Notes under the pieces: generated by a model
Told to the model about the DNA's origin: nothing
The model's database searches: none
What the model saw: only the letters and a program-made list of their open reading frames with translations
Assembly (NCBI RefSeq): GCF_963676685.1
Contig: NC_092345.1
Span: 45,901,838-45,965,837 of the forward strand
Length of the DNA stretch: 64,000 nucleotides
Direction: 5' to 3'
From: Mytilus edulis
Taxonomy: Eukaryota > Mollusca > Bivalvia > Mytilida > Mytilidae
Translations under genes and position numbers: made by a program
In this document: in pieces, positions 45,762-58,120 of the stretch
How positions within the stretch are numbered: position 1 is the first letter of the stretch
How the letters are laid out: every line of letters begins with the position of its first letter

Positions 45762-46567
45762 CAATATATATGTTCCAGACCATATGAGTATTTGGACCGT
45801 ACGCGTACGGTCCGGACCGTATACGTATACTCGTACGGTCCGACCATACGCGTACGGTCGGACCGTATGAGTATACGCGTACGGTCCAGCTGAGCAGACA
45901 TGTTTTGCATGGGATCATATGGGTTAAATTTAAACAAACATTTATCAAAATCTTTATTGTTAGTTATACAAATTGTTATTATTACAAATAGATGAATAGA
46001 GTGAATAAGCGAACAATTGACATTAAATATTTGTTTAATTGTATATCTGAATCCTATTTTGTTACTCTGGACCAAGGTGACACTTGCTACAAATGCACCA
46101 CAACACAAGGAACGTCATATTTTCTTTTACATTAATATGATTTGTTCATGCATGTTCCTTCGTCTTTTTTTGTAAAATTTCTAAATATTCTATAACAATT
46201 GTCTCCCCACATTATGTTTACTTCCGAGAACTTCAATTTCAATGAGCATAATGGGCTGCATGCAGTTAACGAATTACTGACATGCTAAATGCAGGAGATT
46301 AACAGATTAAATAAGTGTGATTATTTTAAATAATTAAAATATTAAGTTTTTATTTCCATAACTATTGAACTTTTTCTATTAATTTGAGACATAAGTTCTG
46401 TTGATCTGTTATATACATTTGTATCTAATAAACGTGACCAACTTCTTAATGTTAATCAGACCGTACGCGTACGGTCCGACCGTATGCGTATTTTGAAAAA
46501 GTACGCATACTGTCCAGACCGTACGCGTACGGTCCAAATACTCATACGGTCTGGAACATATACATTG
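45762..46567. mobile_element. TIR element with arrays of TACGCGTA palindromes
   Basis: The left end ATATATATGTTCCAGACCAT then ATGAGTATTTGGACCGTACG is the near reverse complement of the right end (CGTACGGTCCAAATACTCAT then ACGGTCTGGAACATATACAT), giving TIRs of about 48 bp. Subterminal arrays hold about seven palindromes of the GGACCGTACGCGTACGGTCC type, four on the left (45795-45892) and three on the right (46459-46555). The ~560 bp centre is AT-rich without an ORF. It is about 805 bp in total and CpG-rich at both ends. Confidence 0.85.
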
Positions 46568-46604
46568 AAGAGCTGATCAAATCAAAAAAACATCTCAAGT
46601 ATTT

Positions 46605-46747
46605 AAGAATTGAATGCTTCTTTGTAAATTTATTGGGGTGTAAAAGCGTTGACCGAAGTACATTTTTCCGCGCTTCATTCTAAAAATGTACGCACGGTCA
46701 ACGCTTTTACAACCCTATAAAGTTACAAAAAGAAGCATTCAATACTT
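46605..46747. repeat. Hairpin with ~55 bp arms
   Basis: GAATGCTTCTTTGTAAATTT and GTAAAAGCGTTGACCG on the left pair with CGGTCAACGCTTTTACA and AAGAAGCATTC on the right with a few mismatches, and GTACATTTTT / AAAAATGTAC closes a ~14 bp CG-containing loop. It lies in Ro60 intron 2. Confidence 0.88.
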
Positions 46748-47262
46748 ATAATTACATTTTTTAGCTATGATTATGAAAACCTGAATTTTATATATTTTAT
46801 TATTTAATTCACCTGTGCACTTTATCGTTGGAGCATGTGTTATCATGAATGAAAAGTTGTATTGAGCAATGCAACTGCTTACGAAATAACATGTGATGTG
46901 CAGTTAGCCAATCAGAATAAAATATTATAATGAAACATACATCTAATGTAATTATAATCAAATGTAGACACAGAATTAGAGCTAAGCATTAGAGTTATAT
47001 ATATTGCTTAGGATTAAGAAAAATGGACAAAACAAAAAAAAATTGAGAATACATGTAATGCATCAATAGGGTCCTAAAATATATAATGATGTAAAGAAAA
47101 GATAGTAATCAATCATCAAAAATATGAAGAATATATATATATATAGAATAATGAGCAAAAAATGTAAAGAAAAGAGAGAAAAAAAAGTGTACAGAAATGA
47201 AGGACCCCAATCCAGATCCTCATGTATCATTTGTATAGAGTATTTAAAATATTTCATTGCAG

Positions 47263-47414
47263 ATTTGGGGAGCTTTGGTATCTGAGATGTCAGTTGGAGA
47301 AGTTTTAGAGAACTTTAACAAACTTGCCAGTGTTGGGTTTCTAGAGATTGCTCATGACGGCAGTAAGAAGATAGTAGAAATGTTACGAAGCGAGGAAATC
47401 CTCCAGAAATCCAA
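47263..47414 (+). CDS. RO60: Ro60, exon 3
   Basis: Residues 245-294 plus two bases: IWGALVSEMSVGEVLENFNK, then LASVGFLEIAHDGSKKIVEM. It corresponds to the VW-ALL-EMP-TALLRNLGKM region of Ro60. Acceptor TTGCAG, donor GTAAGT. Confidence 0.93.
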
Positions 47415-48031
47415 GTAAGTTAGAAAATAAGGTTGAAGGATCACTGGATAGAAATGTTACGCAGCGAGGAAGTCTTCTAGGTAAGGAGAACAAAGGGGGA
47501 AGGTATTAAGTTTACCCTTCAATGTCTGAATGTATGTCCATACAACCATCAGTCAGTATTATTTCAGTTAACTACAAATATAACTTAAGTTTTCCTCAAC
47601 CAAATGTTATGAAACTTGCATGCAATGCTTCTTTTCACAAACACAGTTCAATATTGAATTTGGGTGGCATCACTTTCTATATTCTTGAGTTATGTCCCTT
47701 TGTATATTGAAAAATTGCAGAATTTGTCGTATATTTACTTATTTATTTATTCCTTTCTTAATGCTTTGCAGAAAAAGATTTATGGAATTACTTTTTTGGT
47801 AGATATGAAGGTCTGGATGGGTAGTCCTTTATTTCTTACTTCTTAAATACTATTTTTTTTTAATCTTTATTTATTTTCTCCATTTGTATTCTCCATTCTA
47901 TATATTTTGGGCCCTTTTAATATTTTGCACTTTTTACTTATTATTCTTTAAAATGTAAACCCCAACTGGAGTCTCAAATATATATACCTATATGAAAATG
48001 AGGGATTTTATAGCTAAATGCTTTATTGCAG

Positions 48032-48173
48032 CATACAACCTATAGATGTGGTAATGGCCTTATCAGCATATGAACATGGTAAAGCAGGGAAAGTGACTTG
48101 GATGAGGAACGAGGCAGTCATTGATGCACTCAACTTTGCCCTTGAATCCACAATGAAGGTCAATGAATCCAAT
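48032..48173 (+). CDS. RO60: Ro60, exon 4
   Basis: It completes residue 295 and encodes up to 342: IQPIDVVMALSAYEHGKAGK, then VTWMRNEAVIDALNFALEST. This is the end of the TROVE ring (HP-x-H-x-LIALETY in vertebrates) and the helix before the vWA domain. Acceptor ATTGCAG, donor GTATGT, phase 0. Confidence 0.93.
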
Positions 48174-49196
48174 GTATGTAGTATTTGAGGAAGCATGTAA
48201 AGGGGTGCCCGGTTTGGAGATTTTTGGAGTAAAGATTGCATTCATGCTATCAAAACTCTAATCCGACTTGCTTGAAAGCTTTTTATCACTTTTTTGAGAG
48301 AACAAAAACATAGTGTATTGAAGTGAACTTTCATGAATTTTTATCTGTATTCATTTCAAGCCATTTGTTGAGGAAAAAATTATGATATGTTTATAATCAT
48401 TCTTGTTAAGACGACTATTTTAATTAAGATTACTTCTATTTGTTATAAAAATTTAAAGGTAATTTATTAAGATTTGAGTGATCTCCCTTTGTTTATTATA
48501 TGAACTTAGGAAGGTTTATCCAATTGAAAATAGGCCTTTCAGTAATAGCCTAGTGCAAAGTTTTCCCTTTCATTAAATGCAACCTTCATCTTTAAATGCT
48601 CACAAACTACTGTAGATTTAGAAATTATTGTAATGTTTTTTTATGGTGAAAAATGTGACAGGGTTATAATTAGAGTATAGATAGAAATATAGATGTACAT
48701 GTACATTTTTATATGTGCATCTGTAGAACTGAGCAGTTAATTACAAGTTTGGGTATGCACCAATGATACAACAACCCATAGACAAAAAAAAGACATCAAG
48801 AACTCAACAATGTACTCACGAAATGTAGACTTCTTAAAATTATAAGTTGCTACTTTGAAAAAATTAAAAGGGAAAGTTTTTGCAAATAAAATATGTAATT
48901 TTAAAACACCAGTCAAAATTTAAAAGTCGAAATAACACATTTATTTTTTAAAAGTTTAACAGTTTCACAAAACACAACATACATAATAGAAATCTAAAGA
49001 CTAAACAACACAAACCTTACCACAAAACAGAAGGTGATCTCAGGTGTTCCCAAAGAGTAATTGAGGACCACACAAGATGGTTTCTTTGCTTAAGCACAAT
49101 ATCACAAACTAATCCAGATCTTGCAATTTTAATATCATTATAGTGCTTGAAACTTATTAAAACATTACTATATTAATTATATAAACTGATTTACAG
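48174..49196 (+). other. Ro60 intron 4
   Basis: About 1.0 kb, AT-rich, nothing recognised beyond splice sites (GTATGT; TTTACAG). Intron 3 (47415-48031) likewise holds no recognisable feature apart from a copy of exon-3-like text at 47449-47472 (GAAATGTTACGCAGCGAGGA), see findings. Confidence 0.7.
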
Positions 49197-49475
49197 AATA
49201 CAAAGTCAACAAACAAGCGCTACCTTATTGGAGTCCGTGTTGGATCAAATACCAAAAAATCCACGGTCCGGGGTACACAGTCACTTCCTTCCTTGGTTGC
49301 TGCTTCTGCTATTGCCATGATTACTGCTAGGAAAGAAGACAAGGTCCAGCTAGTATATTTCGCAGACAAGGCAACAGAGTTGACCTTGACCTCAGAATCA
49401 TCCCTAAAAGAAATTAGTGAAGAAATATCAAAACAGATTTTAGTTTCGGCAGCCCTTCCTCCAGTGGGATCTGGT
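49197..49475 (+). CDS. RO60: Ro60, exon 5 (vWA domain, MIDAS motif lost)
   Basis: Residues 343-435. It opens with NTKSTNKRYLIGVRVGSNTK, which aligns to the first strand of the vWA domain. Vertebrate Ro60 has the metal-ion MIDAS signature D-x-S-x-S at this place; here the five positions read R356-V-G358-S-N360, so the Asp and both Ser are replaced. The following VAASAIAMITARKEDKVQLV and YFADKATELTLTSESSL fit the helix and second strand of the fold. Splice sites are clean (TTTACAG; GTAAGT) and the frame is open, so this is not simply a pseudogene. Confidence 0.92.
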
Positions 49476-49987
49476 GTAAGTATATTGACACATAATATTC
49501 TCCCTAGCAAACACAAATGAAACATTTTCACAGTTTTGGTATTTTGTTTTAATCTACAGGTATCACATTTATATTTAATGAAATGTTCAAAATATATCCA
49601 CCCCCACCCTTTTTATATAGAAACTTATTTCATGTCAGAGATGCAAGAAACCAAATACTTGAAATTGAAAAGTAAATCGAAGTTCATAATCATATCATGA
49701 AATGTTATTGTCCTCAAAATTGAAACTTGGTAATCAGTCCATCCATACATCATTCAAATTTGTTTCTGGTAAATACTGAATACTTATACATGGCATATAT
49801 CTTATACCTATGAAATATACAATGAGATATTTCCAAGTGAATAACCCAATGAAAATTAACCAACCACAAATTATGTACCAGTTAGGGACAAAAAGGGTGC
49901 CAAATATTGATGGCTTTTATTTTTCTAGGAAGCCTGTAATGCAAAAAAGTAAATAATTGTATACTTCATACTTAAATATTTTGACAG

Positions 49988-50160
49988 GATACTCCAAAGC
50001 AACCATGTGACCTAGCTGCACCAATCAGATGGGCAACTGAAAATAGCAAAAAAATTGATGTATTTATCAATATAACAGATTCACTTGATAGAACAGGCGA
50101 CATAACTCCATCGAAGGCTCTCATGCAATACAGAAAGGAAATGAATATGCCAAAAGCAAA
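49988..50160 (+). CDS. RO60: Ro60, exon 6
   Basis: Residues 436-492 plus two bases: DTPKQPCDLAAPIRWATENS, KKIDVFINITDSLDRTGDIT and ALMQYRKEMNMPKAK. The ITDSLDRTGD stretch matches the strand with the later MIDAS Asp (FTDNE in vertebrates), and YRK-M--PAK is well conserved. The exon 5/6 junction carries extra residues relative to the GGTD loop, blurring the MIDAS Thr. Confidence 0.92.
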
Positions 50161-51003
50161 GTAATTGATAATAAAAAAAAAAAAAAATGTATTTGTGAAG
50201 TTTTGAGTGACTATATATATATTCTTACCATATAAATATGTATTTCTTTAATTTGACCTGACAATCATCCTTTTCAATTAGCCAGGTTTGAGGAAGTCAA
50301 AAATTGGTTTCATATTAAGGTAATGTTAGGATTTAAAAATCAGGAAACATTTTTTGTATTCAACTCCTTCAGATTTCAACACAGATTCCCGAAACTCACA
50401 GGAAAATTGCACATAATGATGTGCACCTAATATAAGGGAATTGTTTTAGTATTTTTTTTCACATTTTTTCAGACTTGAGAATTTAGTTGTTTTTCACCAA
50501 AGTTTATGATTGGAGGTACAAATATTTTGTTAATAATTCCTATAGTTTTTAACTCAGATCCCTGAAACTTTATAGAAAGATTGAACATATGCTGAAGTTG
50601 TGCACCTGCTTACATGGCATTATTGTGATTTCTTTCTCATTATCCTGACTTGGGAACTCTCATTTTTGAGGGGAAAAGAATTGAAAGAGGTTTCAAGTTT
50701 CCAACAAAGACCCCCTTAGACTACATAGAGAGATTGTTCACATACACAGTATAAATGTGTTTTACTGTTTACCTGCATTCTTTTCTTTGAACAGTAGAAT
50801 AGGACTAAAACAGTACTGTATTTAAGATTTTCCAACATCAATTAGGATTTGATATTATTGGTAAATTGACATTTATAAAAGAAAACTCATATATTTTCAA
50901 CAGTCACATCCCCATAAAACTAAAAATAAACTTTTCAAATGCAATACTTTTATGAAGTCTCATAGCTATGACCATCAACAACAACTTACTTTTATCATTT
51001 CAG

Positions 51004-51136
51004 GTTAGTATCATGTGGACTTTGTAATGCCAACATGAAAACAGCTGACCCTAATGACCCAAGAATGATTGACATAGCTGGATTTGATGCAACTGTCCCT
51101 ATTATCATTAACAAATTTATATTGGATGAATGTTGA
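51004..51136 (+). CDS. RO60: Ro60, exon 7 and stop
   Basis: It completes K493 and encodes LVSCGLCNANMKTADPNDPR, MIDIAGFDATVPIIINKFIL and DEC before TGA (51134-51136). It matches the conserved Ro60 C-terminus (VCGMT..TIADP-D-GMLD-CGFD), and the length from exon 1 is normal. A plus-strand AATAAA at 51843-51848 is a possible but distant polyadenylation signal. Confidence 0.94.
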
Positions 51137-54100
51137 CACCGTCCACTGTGTTTGTACAACAAGGTCCAGCAAACTTGCCACATAATTCTAGTCCAAGAAG
51201 GATTTGTGGACAACAAATAGCTTTTTTAGCACACTTATAGTGCCTCCTAAGGTTGTCAGTTGCTTGCCTTTTGTTTTTCGTTTCAAGGCAGGAGGAACAC
51301 ATATAATTCCGGCAAAAGTTCTGTGATGAATAATTTAACCCGTCTCTTAGACCAAGTGAACTGTGAACTTCACAAGAAATTTTTAACTTAAGTTGTTATA
51401 TCATATTTTTCGAACATTTTTTGTTTATTTATGTTTTCAGAGTCCATTTTTTAAGAGGTGAAGTTCCTACGTTTTTGTGGAATTTTTGACTGAGGCAATT
51501 CCAAAGCTAATATTTTAATAGACAAATGCAATGAACATATGATTTGTAAATTGGAATTATTTTATGCCTTTTTGATATATGAATATTTTGTTTTTATTTA
51601 TTTATATATATCATATTTAACAATGTTGTGAGTGCAAAGGTCAATATGTCAGATATTATTGTTTATGTTATTTTTTAATTTTCTTGTGACGGTGTTTTAT
51701 ATGAATTAGATATTTAAGAATGAAGCACTTGTATATATATTTTAAAGAATTGCATGCATATAAAAAAAAAAAATTTAAGTACAAAAAATAACAAAACAAA
51801 AAATAACAAACAACTTTGAAAAAAACTTTGTTTACTGAGGTAAATAAACTTATCATAGATACCAGGACTAAATTTTGTATATACATCAGACGCACGTTTT
51901 GTCTACAAAAGACTCATCAGTGACACTCGAATCCAAAAAAGTTAAAAAGGACAAATAAAGTACGAAGTTATGACTTACAGCCCTGGTTTTTTTTAAGAGA
52001 AAAGACAAAAAAAAAACCCACATTTATATGTATTGTATTTATCTACATACAAACATGTATTTGTCAAGCTTGGTGTTTTCCAGGAAATCCATCAGAACTG
52101 CAGAAAACTATATAATACATATAAGCCTTGGGCTGTTTTTTGCTCTTAGGTCGGGTTGTTGTCTCTTTAAACCAATCCCCTTTTCCATGCTCAATTTTAA
52201 GATTTCATGTGTATTTTATATGCATTTGATGGAGTGAAATGAAAGTTGTGTTCTGACAGGAAAGCAACCTGAAAAGATAAAAAAATAATAAGACAGCCAT
52301 TTTTTTGTACAGGAGTGAAAATACAAAAAAAGAAATGTAATAATATTAATATTTGTTATTATATATGATCTGGTGTTTGGTTTGAAATGCTTTTGTTGAT
52401 GTTGAGGCTTTTAAGCTTGTTGTGGGTTATGGTAATAACCAGAGATATTATTAGGGGTGTAATATCTCTTTAATTCTTAAAAAAAAAAGAAGCAGTTTTA
52501 CATTCTAAATGGCATAACTTTATACCTCAGAAATTACACAAAATATTTTGGCATTAAGATCAATAGGAAAATTTATACATTACAGATATAAACAATTATT
52601 GACACTTTATATGATGGTTCAACTATATATATACATCCTTTCCTGGATCTTCAGATTGAATAGCCCTGAACATAGATTGAAAAAAATGTTATAGGAAGCA
52701 TAAAAAAGCATAACAAAAGTACCGAACTCCAAGCTTAAAGTAAATGTAAAAAGAGGGAAGTCCCAAAAAATTGAAGCAATCAAACATTAAGGCTCCATAT
52801 AATAATTAAAGGGTCAGCATGCATTGTTAAAAATTCTATGTTAATTTAAGTGTATATATATTTGTATAGGGCTAAACTAATATTGTCTTTTAAATGTTGG
52901 TTAGAAATACTCATGTAAACGAATTATGTAAAATATCTTCCAAATTTATTGTATTGAGAAGGATGTCCATTGTATATCTTGATTTGATTATGCATATTTT
53001 TGTTATTGTGTTTGTTAATAAATGAAAGTGTATTACACCATGCATAATTGAAAGTACAAAATGTAGTAAATAGTGAATTCATTACTATAAGTAATTTTAT
53101 TAGAACCCAGAGAAAAGGAGTCGGTAAGCACCGATTTTGGCCTCAAATTTCAAGTTCATCTTACGAAAGATTTTGACCACTTTTTAAACACTTAAGTGTC
53201 TATTTCATTTGAATCAATTAATTTATGTGAAAGATTTTAACTGATTTAGTCATTAAAACAACCCGATTCAAGCTCAACTATGAAAAATCTACCAAATATG
53301 CCGAAAAATGTCACTTTTCAGATGATTTTTGTCAAAAATGAAATTGGCCGCATCTTTGTTCATCCTCAACCTTTATATATGTTATGTATTATCATAAAAT
53401 ACAACTTACATTTCAATATTAAGGATGAACACAAATGCGGCCACTTTCGTTTCACACAAAAACTGTCTAAAATTTAACTAAAATGCTAGAATTGTGAAGA
53501 TTTCAGTAATTTAGCATGACTTAATGGTGCTAGTACTCAATATATGTGCATTGTATTGTCAAAAAGAGCCCATATTTATGTAGCAGAAGCATTCTACTGT
53601 CCAATAAATTACTAAAAGTTTACATTTTAACAATTTTGTAAAACTGCTATATTTTGGGGCCAAAAAGGGGTCTTACTGAACCTACTCCTTTTAATCTAAT
53701 TATATTTGACATAATGGGACAGTAATCAAAATTCATTCAAAGGAAAACATTTTGGTTTATTTCATTTAAGGAGCAATTGTTTTTATTAAATTCTCTTTAA
53801 CATAGAAATTAATCAATACATTCAGAAAAATGTGTTGATTAATGATACATAAAATTTATAAAAGATTATTTTGATTTTAAATCCTGTTGTTAACAAGTGA
53901 CAGCAATTAAGTGTATCCTAAAAGTTATGTAATAAACTTTAAGTCATTGAAATGCAGACTTACATGATGATAGAAATTACTAAACTTAGCTATGCTTCAA
54001 AACAGAGTTACAAAGTCTGTAAGTTATTAAAGTGTATTTTTGACCAGGTTGTATGTGGTGCAAATGCAACATAACAGTAGTATAGCAAATGTCCATCAGT

Positions 54101-56383
54101 CTGTTATGCAAGAAATAAAGGTACATATTTTGTGTAGTCAGCTTGTGTTAAAGTTTTCCATGCAGCTTTCAGTCTTTCTAGAATGGTTCCATATAGATTA
54201 AAGTAATCTGAAATGCCAAAATCATTTTTTTAGTTTACTGAAATAATCGGATATAAGTAAACCTTTATCAATTAAAAATCGAAAAGCAGTGCTGTTCATT
54301 TTGTGTACACATTTGAAGAATTTCTGATTTTCAAGGTACTGAAACTTACTATAGTGTTGATTAACACAACAATAAAATAAAGCATAGAATTAAAATCCTC
54401 AGGAAAATGCTTTGCCTTAGATTTACTGTATCCAATGTTTACAGCAGTCAATAGTAAATTCAGACCATATCGAGGTTTCATTTTTCTTCTCACTAAATCT
54501 TGTAGTGAAGTGCAATATGTCGGCTCAAACAGATTCATTTCATACCATATCATTACATTGGTGCTTTTAATAACATTATATGTAAAAAGAAAACATTGTG
54601 GATTCATTTATTTATGATGATTCAATTTTTGTGGATGGATAAAAATTGCAGTTCTGAAAGTAGATACTTAAGTTTGTGGAATCATAATTGGTTTTCTCCA
54701 ATGAACTGAAAGTAGTGGTGAGTATTTTAATTGGTTATTTCATCTTACCTCAGAAATCCTCTGAAAATTGGTAATTTGATTATTAATGAAACCACAATAA
54801 TCAATTTTATATTAATATTTATTATTTATATTTTTGCCAGTAATTTATAAAGAATCTCACATTCTTTTTGTAAGTTGTGTTTTTTTACAGCAAGATTTTA
54901 CACTAGTCAAATATTGTCATATTTTAAACAAAGTTCATCATTCATAATTATTTTTACTACAGATCGTACAGTATGTTTGTCAATTGTTCAGTTATATATT
55001 ATATACATGTTTATAACGCACATGTTACCATTTGTTTTAAATTGGTATTTACTTACATGATATATTTGAAATTTGAAATTGAAAATCCATAAAAATGTCA
55101 TAGTGCAATTAAATGTAATGCATTGCATGTTTTTTTTTTTGCAAGTTGAATGATAATTATTTAGCTGCATTGCATAAAATATTCAAAACTTATAAACAAA
55201 TTTGCTGCAAAGTGATTATTAAAAGAGATTTTGATTTGTATTAATTTATATAAAATGTTTGCATGTAAAAGGCAAATATTTAAGATAGATTATTTCCCAT
55301 GTCAGTTTATTTTTTTTCTTGTATATGATAATACAAGTACAAATGAAATATACTTATCGAAAAGCAGCAATAAACTAGCAAATATTTGATATAATGCCAC
55401 TTAACTTATTTTTGGGCTAAAAACATACAAAACATATGACATACTTGAAAATTATATTCTGCTACAAAATAAAACAAATTCAGTGAATGCTACAAACAGT
55501 AGTAATATAGGAAGAAATGCAATACTGGTTTTCAAATTAATCTTAACATTGCTGGTCAAATTTCAATTGTCTAGGATGCTGTAAGCCAATAACAACATTT
55601 TGGAGTACACTTTGAAACTAATACCCAGAACTCAATAGATTCACAGGCTAATTGATTCAACAGCGAAATAACATTCTTTCAAAGCAAATTGTTACAGAAT
55701 ATTAAATTCATTTACAAAAGTTTTTTCTGAATATAAAATTTAGAATGTGTTCAGAAATAATGAATGTAAAAGTAAAGATGTTGTTGTGATGATTATATTG
55801 CTGAGATAGTTATATATTTTTGTGGAACTTGTAATGTAATTTTGATTTTGCTATGGGCATTGCATATTCTGTTAATAAAGTATACTGTAGTACACTTTTA
55901 TTACTTTGCTTGTTATATTTTATGAGGATATATAGTATATATGCATTGTATGGGTAAGATTCAATGTGATCTTTTATCATGAAAATCATAAGGAAATGTC
56001 TCTCTAGTTCTACCTATAATTTTTAAATACCTGTATGAAAATTAACATAGTACTGGTTTTCATAAAAATATGGCACTGTGACCCCATATACATTCATTTA
56101 TAAAAATCATCCAAGATAGCACAAGGTATCACAGTGCTTTAAGGCACTTGAGAGAACTCTGCATATTATTTTTCCCAACATGAGGTTAAACTTACTGCCC
56201 AAAATTCCTTTGCGACCATTTTGCAAAAGCTACATCTTTGATTTTGTGTAACTTTGTTCTCAGCATGAATATGAAGTTTTTGGCACTACAGGTTAACTAA
56301 ACAAGAATCTATCAATAAAAGATACAGAAGATACCAAATGGACATTGGTAATTAGACCCTGTTGTTCAGTTGTGATATTATAA
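51137..56383. other. AT-rich stretch, Ro60 3' UTR and intergenic
   Basis: No gene is supported. The first few hundred bases are presumably Ro60 3' UTR. Contents: a reverse fragment of the GACGAAACGCGCGTC family (51849-51975, AGACGCACGTTTTGTCTACA then AAAGACTCATCAGTGACACT), a copy of the CCCCTTTTCCATGCTCAATT repeat (52120-52200) and an inverted GGCCGCATCTTTGTTCATCC / GGATGAACACAAATGCGGCC pair (53346-53442). The open frames (54296-54607, 54435-54617 and others) are AT-rich and have no recognisable features. Confidence 0.5.
53346..53445. repeat. Inverted GGCCGCAT pair
   Basis: GGCCGCATCTTTGTTCATCC and GGATGAACACAAATGCGGCC form ~22 bp inverted arms around ~55 bp of AT-rich sequence, a small foldback or MITE remnant. 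Confidence 0.75.
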
Positions 56384-56523
56384 GTTATCTACGTTCATAT
56401 CCGTAGATATGGATATTTTAACACCCTGAAGTACCCAAGTACACCATGAGGCGTAGCCGAAGGGATTACAGGGTACTGAAGGGTGTTAAAATATCCATAT
56501 CTACGGATATGAACGTAGATAAC
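56384..56523. repeat. Long hairpin, ~44 bp arms
   Basis: GTTATCTACGTTCATATCCG then TAGATATGGATATTTTAACA (56384-56427) pairs perfectly with AGGGTGTTAAAATATCCATA then TCTACGGATATGAACGTAGA to 56523. The loop has a second short stem, GTACCC / GGGTAC. It is the third large hairpin in the window. Confidence 0.92.
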
Positions 56524-56769
56524 GAATGTATCCCCGGTCTTAGTCCGAATCGGGCGAGTTTTATGGAAATTCGGGTACAAAGTGTAACGTGAAAACAACG
56601 TTTTTTTCATTATCTAAAAAAGTTTTATTGATATTTGGAAATTTTACATAGTTTCTACGGGGTGTAGGGTACTACCTTTGGTAGAACCCTACAGGTAGTC
56701 AAATATAAGACGTTTTTAATACGGAGACAGAGAAAATGAATTGAGTCAAATTTGGCGCTCAATGTTGTG

Positions 56770-56830
56770 AGAGTTACGTCATAGATGGTGTGACGTCAAC
56801 GTGGGTCATTTGAATAGCTAGGTCAGTAGT
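56770..56830 (+). promoter_or_regulatory. Possible CRE-containing promoter region
   Basis: TTACGTCAT (about 56774) and the full palindrome TGACGTCA (about 56791) lie within 20 bp of each other. They precede an ATG with open frame MWQSSDAFNEMSVNDRHNRT (about 56846). Two CREB/ATF-type sites together are suggestive, but no transcript start is demonstrated. Confidence 0.3.
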
Positions 56831-57649
56831 CCCATTCCTTGAAAATGTGGCAGTCAAGTGATGCATTTAATGAAATGAGTGTAAATGATCGGCATAATAG
56901 GACAAAATCGTTAATGAATTCAACTAAAGATTTTCAAATTTTAATATATTGTTACTGATGACAAAATGTAGGTCAAGTTCAATAATATCGATTTTTACTT
57001 TTACCGTTCAGGAGTTATGGTTCTTGCATTTTTACATTTTCATTAGACTTACTAGAGACACTCGAATCAAACAAATACAAAGATGAAGAGCATTGAGGAC
57101 CACACATTTCTAAAGGTTTTGCCATACACCGAAGAAGTAATCTTTTCTGGGGTAGAAAATCATAAGAAAATAAAATTTAACATAAAAACATTAATCTATA
57201 ATGCATGACGCCGACCATATACATAACCTTGTAGAAAATTATTGAAATATTTTAAATACGGAACAAAACACTTACGTCATAGTTAATTTTTATTTGTTTT
57301 TCAGTAAAAACTAAATAATGCTTAATAAATATTTCAGTTTCGATATTTTTTATGATTTAAATGTATTCAGTAATAACATGTCCACACCAAAAGAACAGAA
57401 GAAGAGAGTGTTTTTATCTACAAGAGATCAAATACATTTTAGTTAAAAGTTAAGTTACGTTCAAAAAGAGAATTTCGTCTTGGATAGAATCTTTGATTCT
57501 TAAAAGGAAATGCTATAACCTGCAAATTTACATGAAGCTACATAATACGATGTATGGTGAGTTTTCAGACACACTAAATGAGAGGAATATGCTTATTCAA
57601 TGTTTTAATTAATTATTCTTAAAAAACACTTGCACTTATCGGATATATT

Positions 57650-57824
57650 GGATCATGTCAGTGCCACCTTTACCTATCGACGCGAAGCTGCATGTAATCT
57701 GTTGAGTGCACATCCATACCTTATATCGAGTATATTACCAGTCGTAAAACGGCATCATCGGTACACCGGAGAAAGATTACTTAGTGCTAGAATTTACACA
57801 TTAACAGCTTGGCTGGTCAAGTAA
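57650..57824 (+). CDS. Possible exon of an unrecognised gene (A)
   Basis: The frame reads ATFTYRREAACNLLSAHPYL, ISSILPVVKRHHRYTGERLL and SARIYTLTAWLVK before TAA. It is clearly richer in GC and in balanced amino acids than its surroundings. There is no ATG in the open frame (the longest start is TTG at 57630); an AG acceptor candidate (CATGTCAG) precedes it at 57653-57660. Either a terminal exon ending at TAA (57822-57824) or an exon with a GTAACT donor two bases earlier is possible. I do not recognise the family. Confidence 0.35.
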
Positions 57825-58120
57825 CTTGATATGAGCCGATTGCATCCAATCAATTCGCATTTAAACAAAACCCTTAAACGGAATGAACTTATTTAAATTT
57901 ACAATACTCATTCATGACACATGCCATATGTGTTTTACATATTTGCGAAATATATCAGGTTTTATGAAATATATTTTATAAACATAATTCATTTTGAATT
58001 CATTTGATAAATACAATGAAACATATATTTTTAAAAGTTGCACATATTAGGGTAGTTGTGAACAATCAAATGTTCAATAAAAGTAGATGATACAGTATCG
58101 CTGGGCTTGTATTCCCTATC

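Larger units (their letters stand above)
45613..47262 (+). other. Ro60 intron 2 hosting two inverted-repeat elements
   Basis: A 1.65 kb intron that contains the 45762-46567 palindrome element and the hairpin at 46605-46747. Minus-strand frames here (45604-45948, 45761-46108) are translations of the palindromes. Confidence 0.85.

Noticed and set aside
45604-46108. Minus-strand proteins with TVRVRS/YGPTVRVW repeats
   Set aside because: Translation of the TACGCGTA palindromes inside a Ro60 intron.
49220-49531. 103-residue minus-strand frame
   Set aside because: Antisense shadow of Ro60 exon 5.
54296-54617. Overlapping frames on both strands as a gene
   Set aside because: AT-rich, no conserved pattern, no splice support, and equal quality on both strands.
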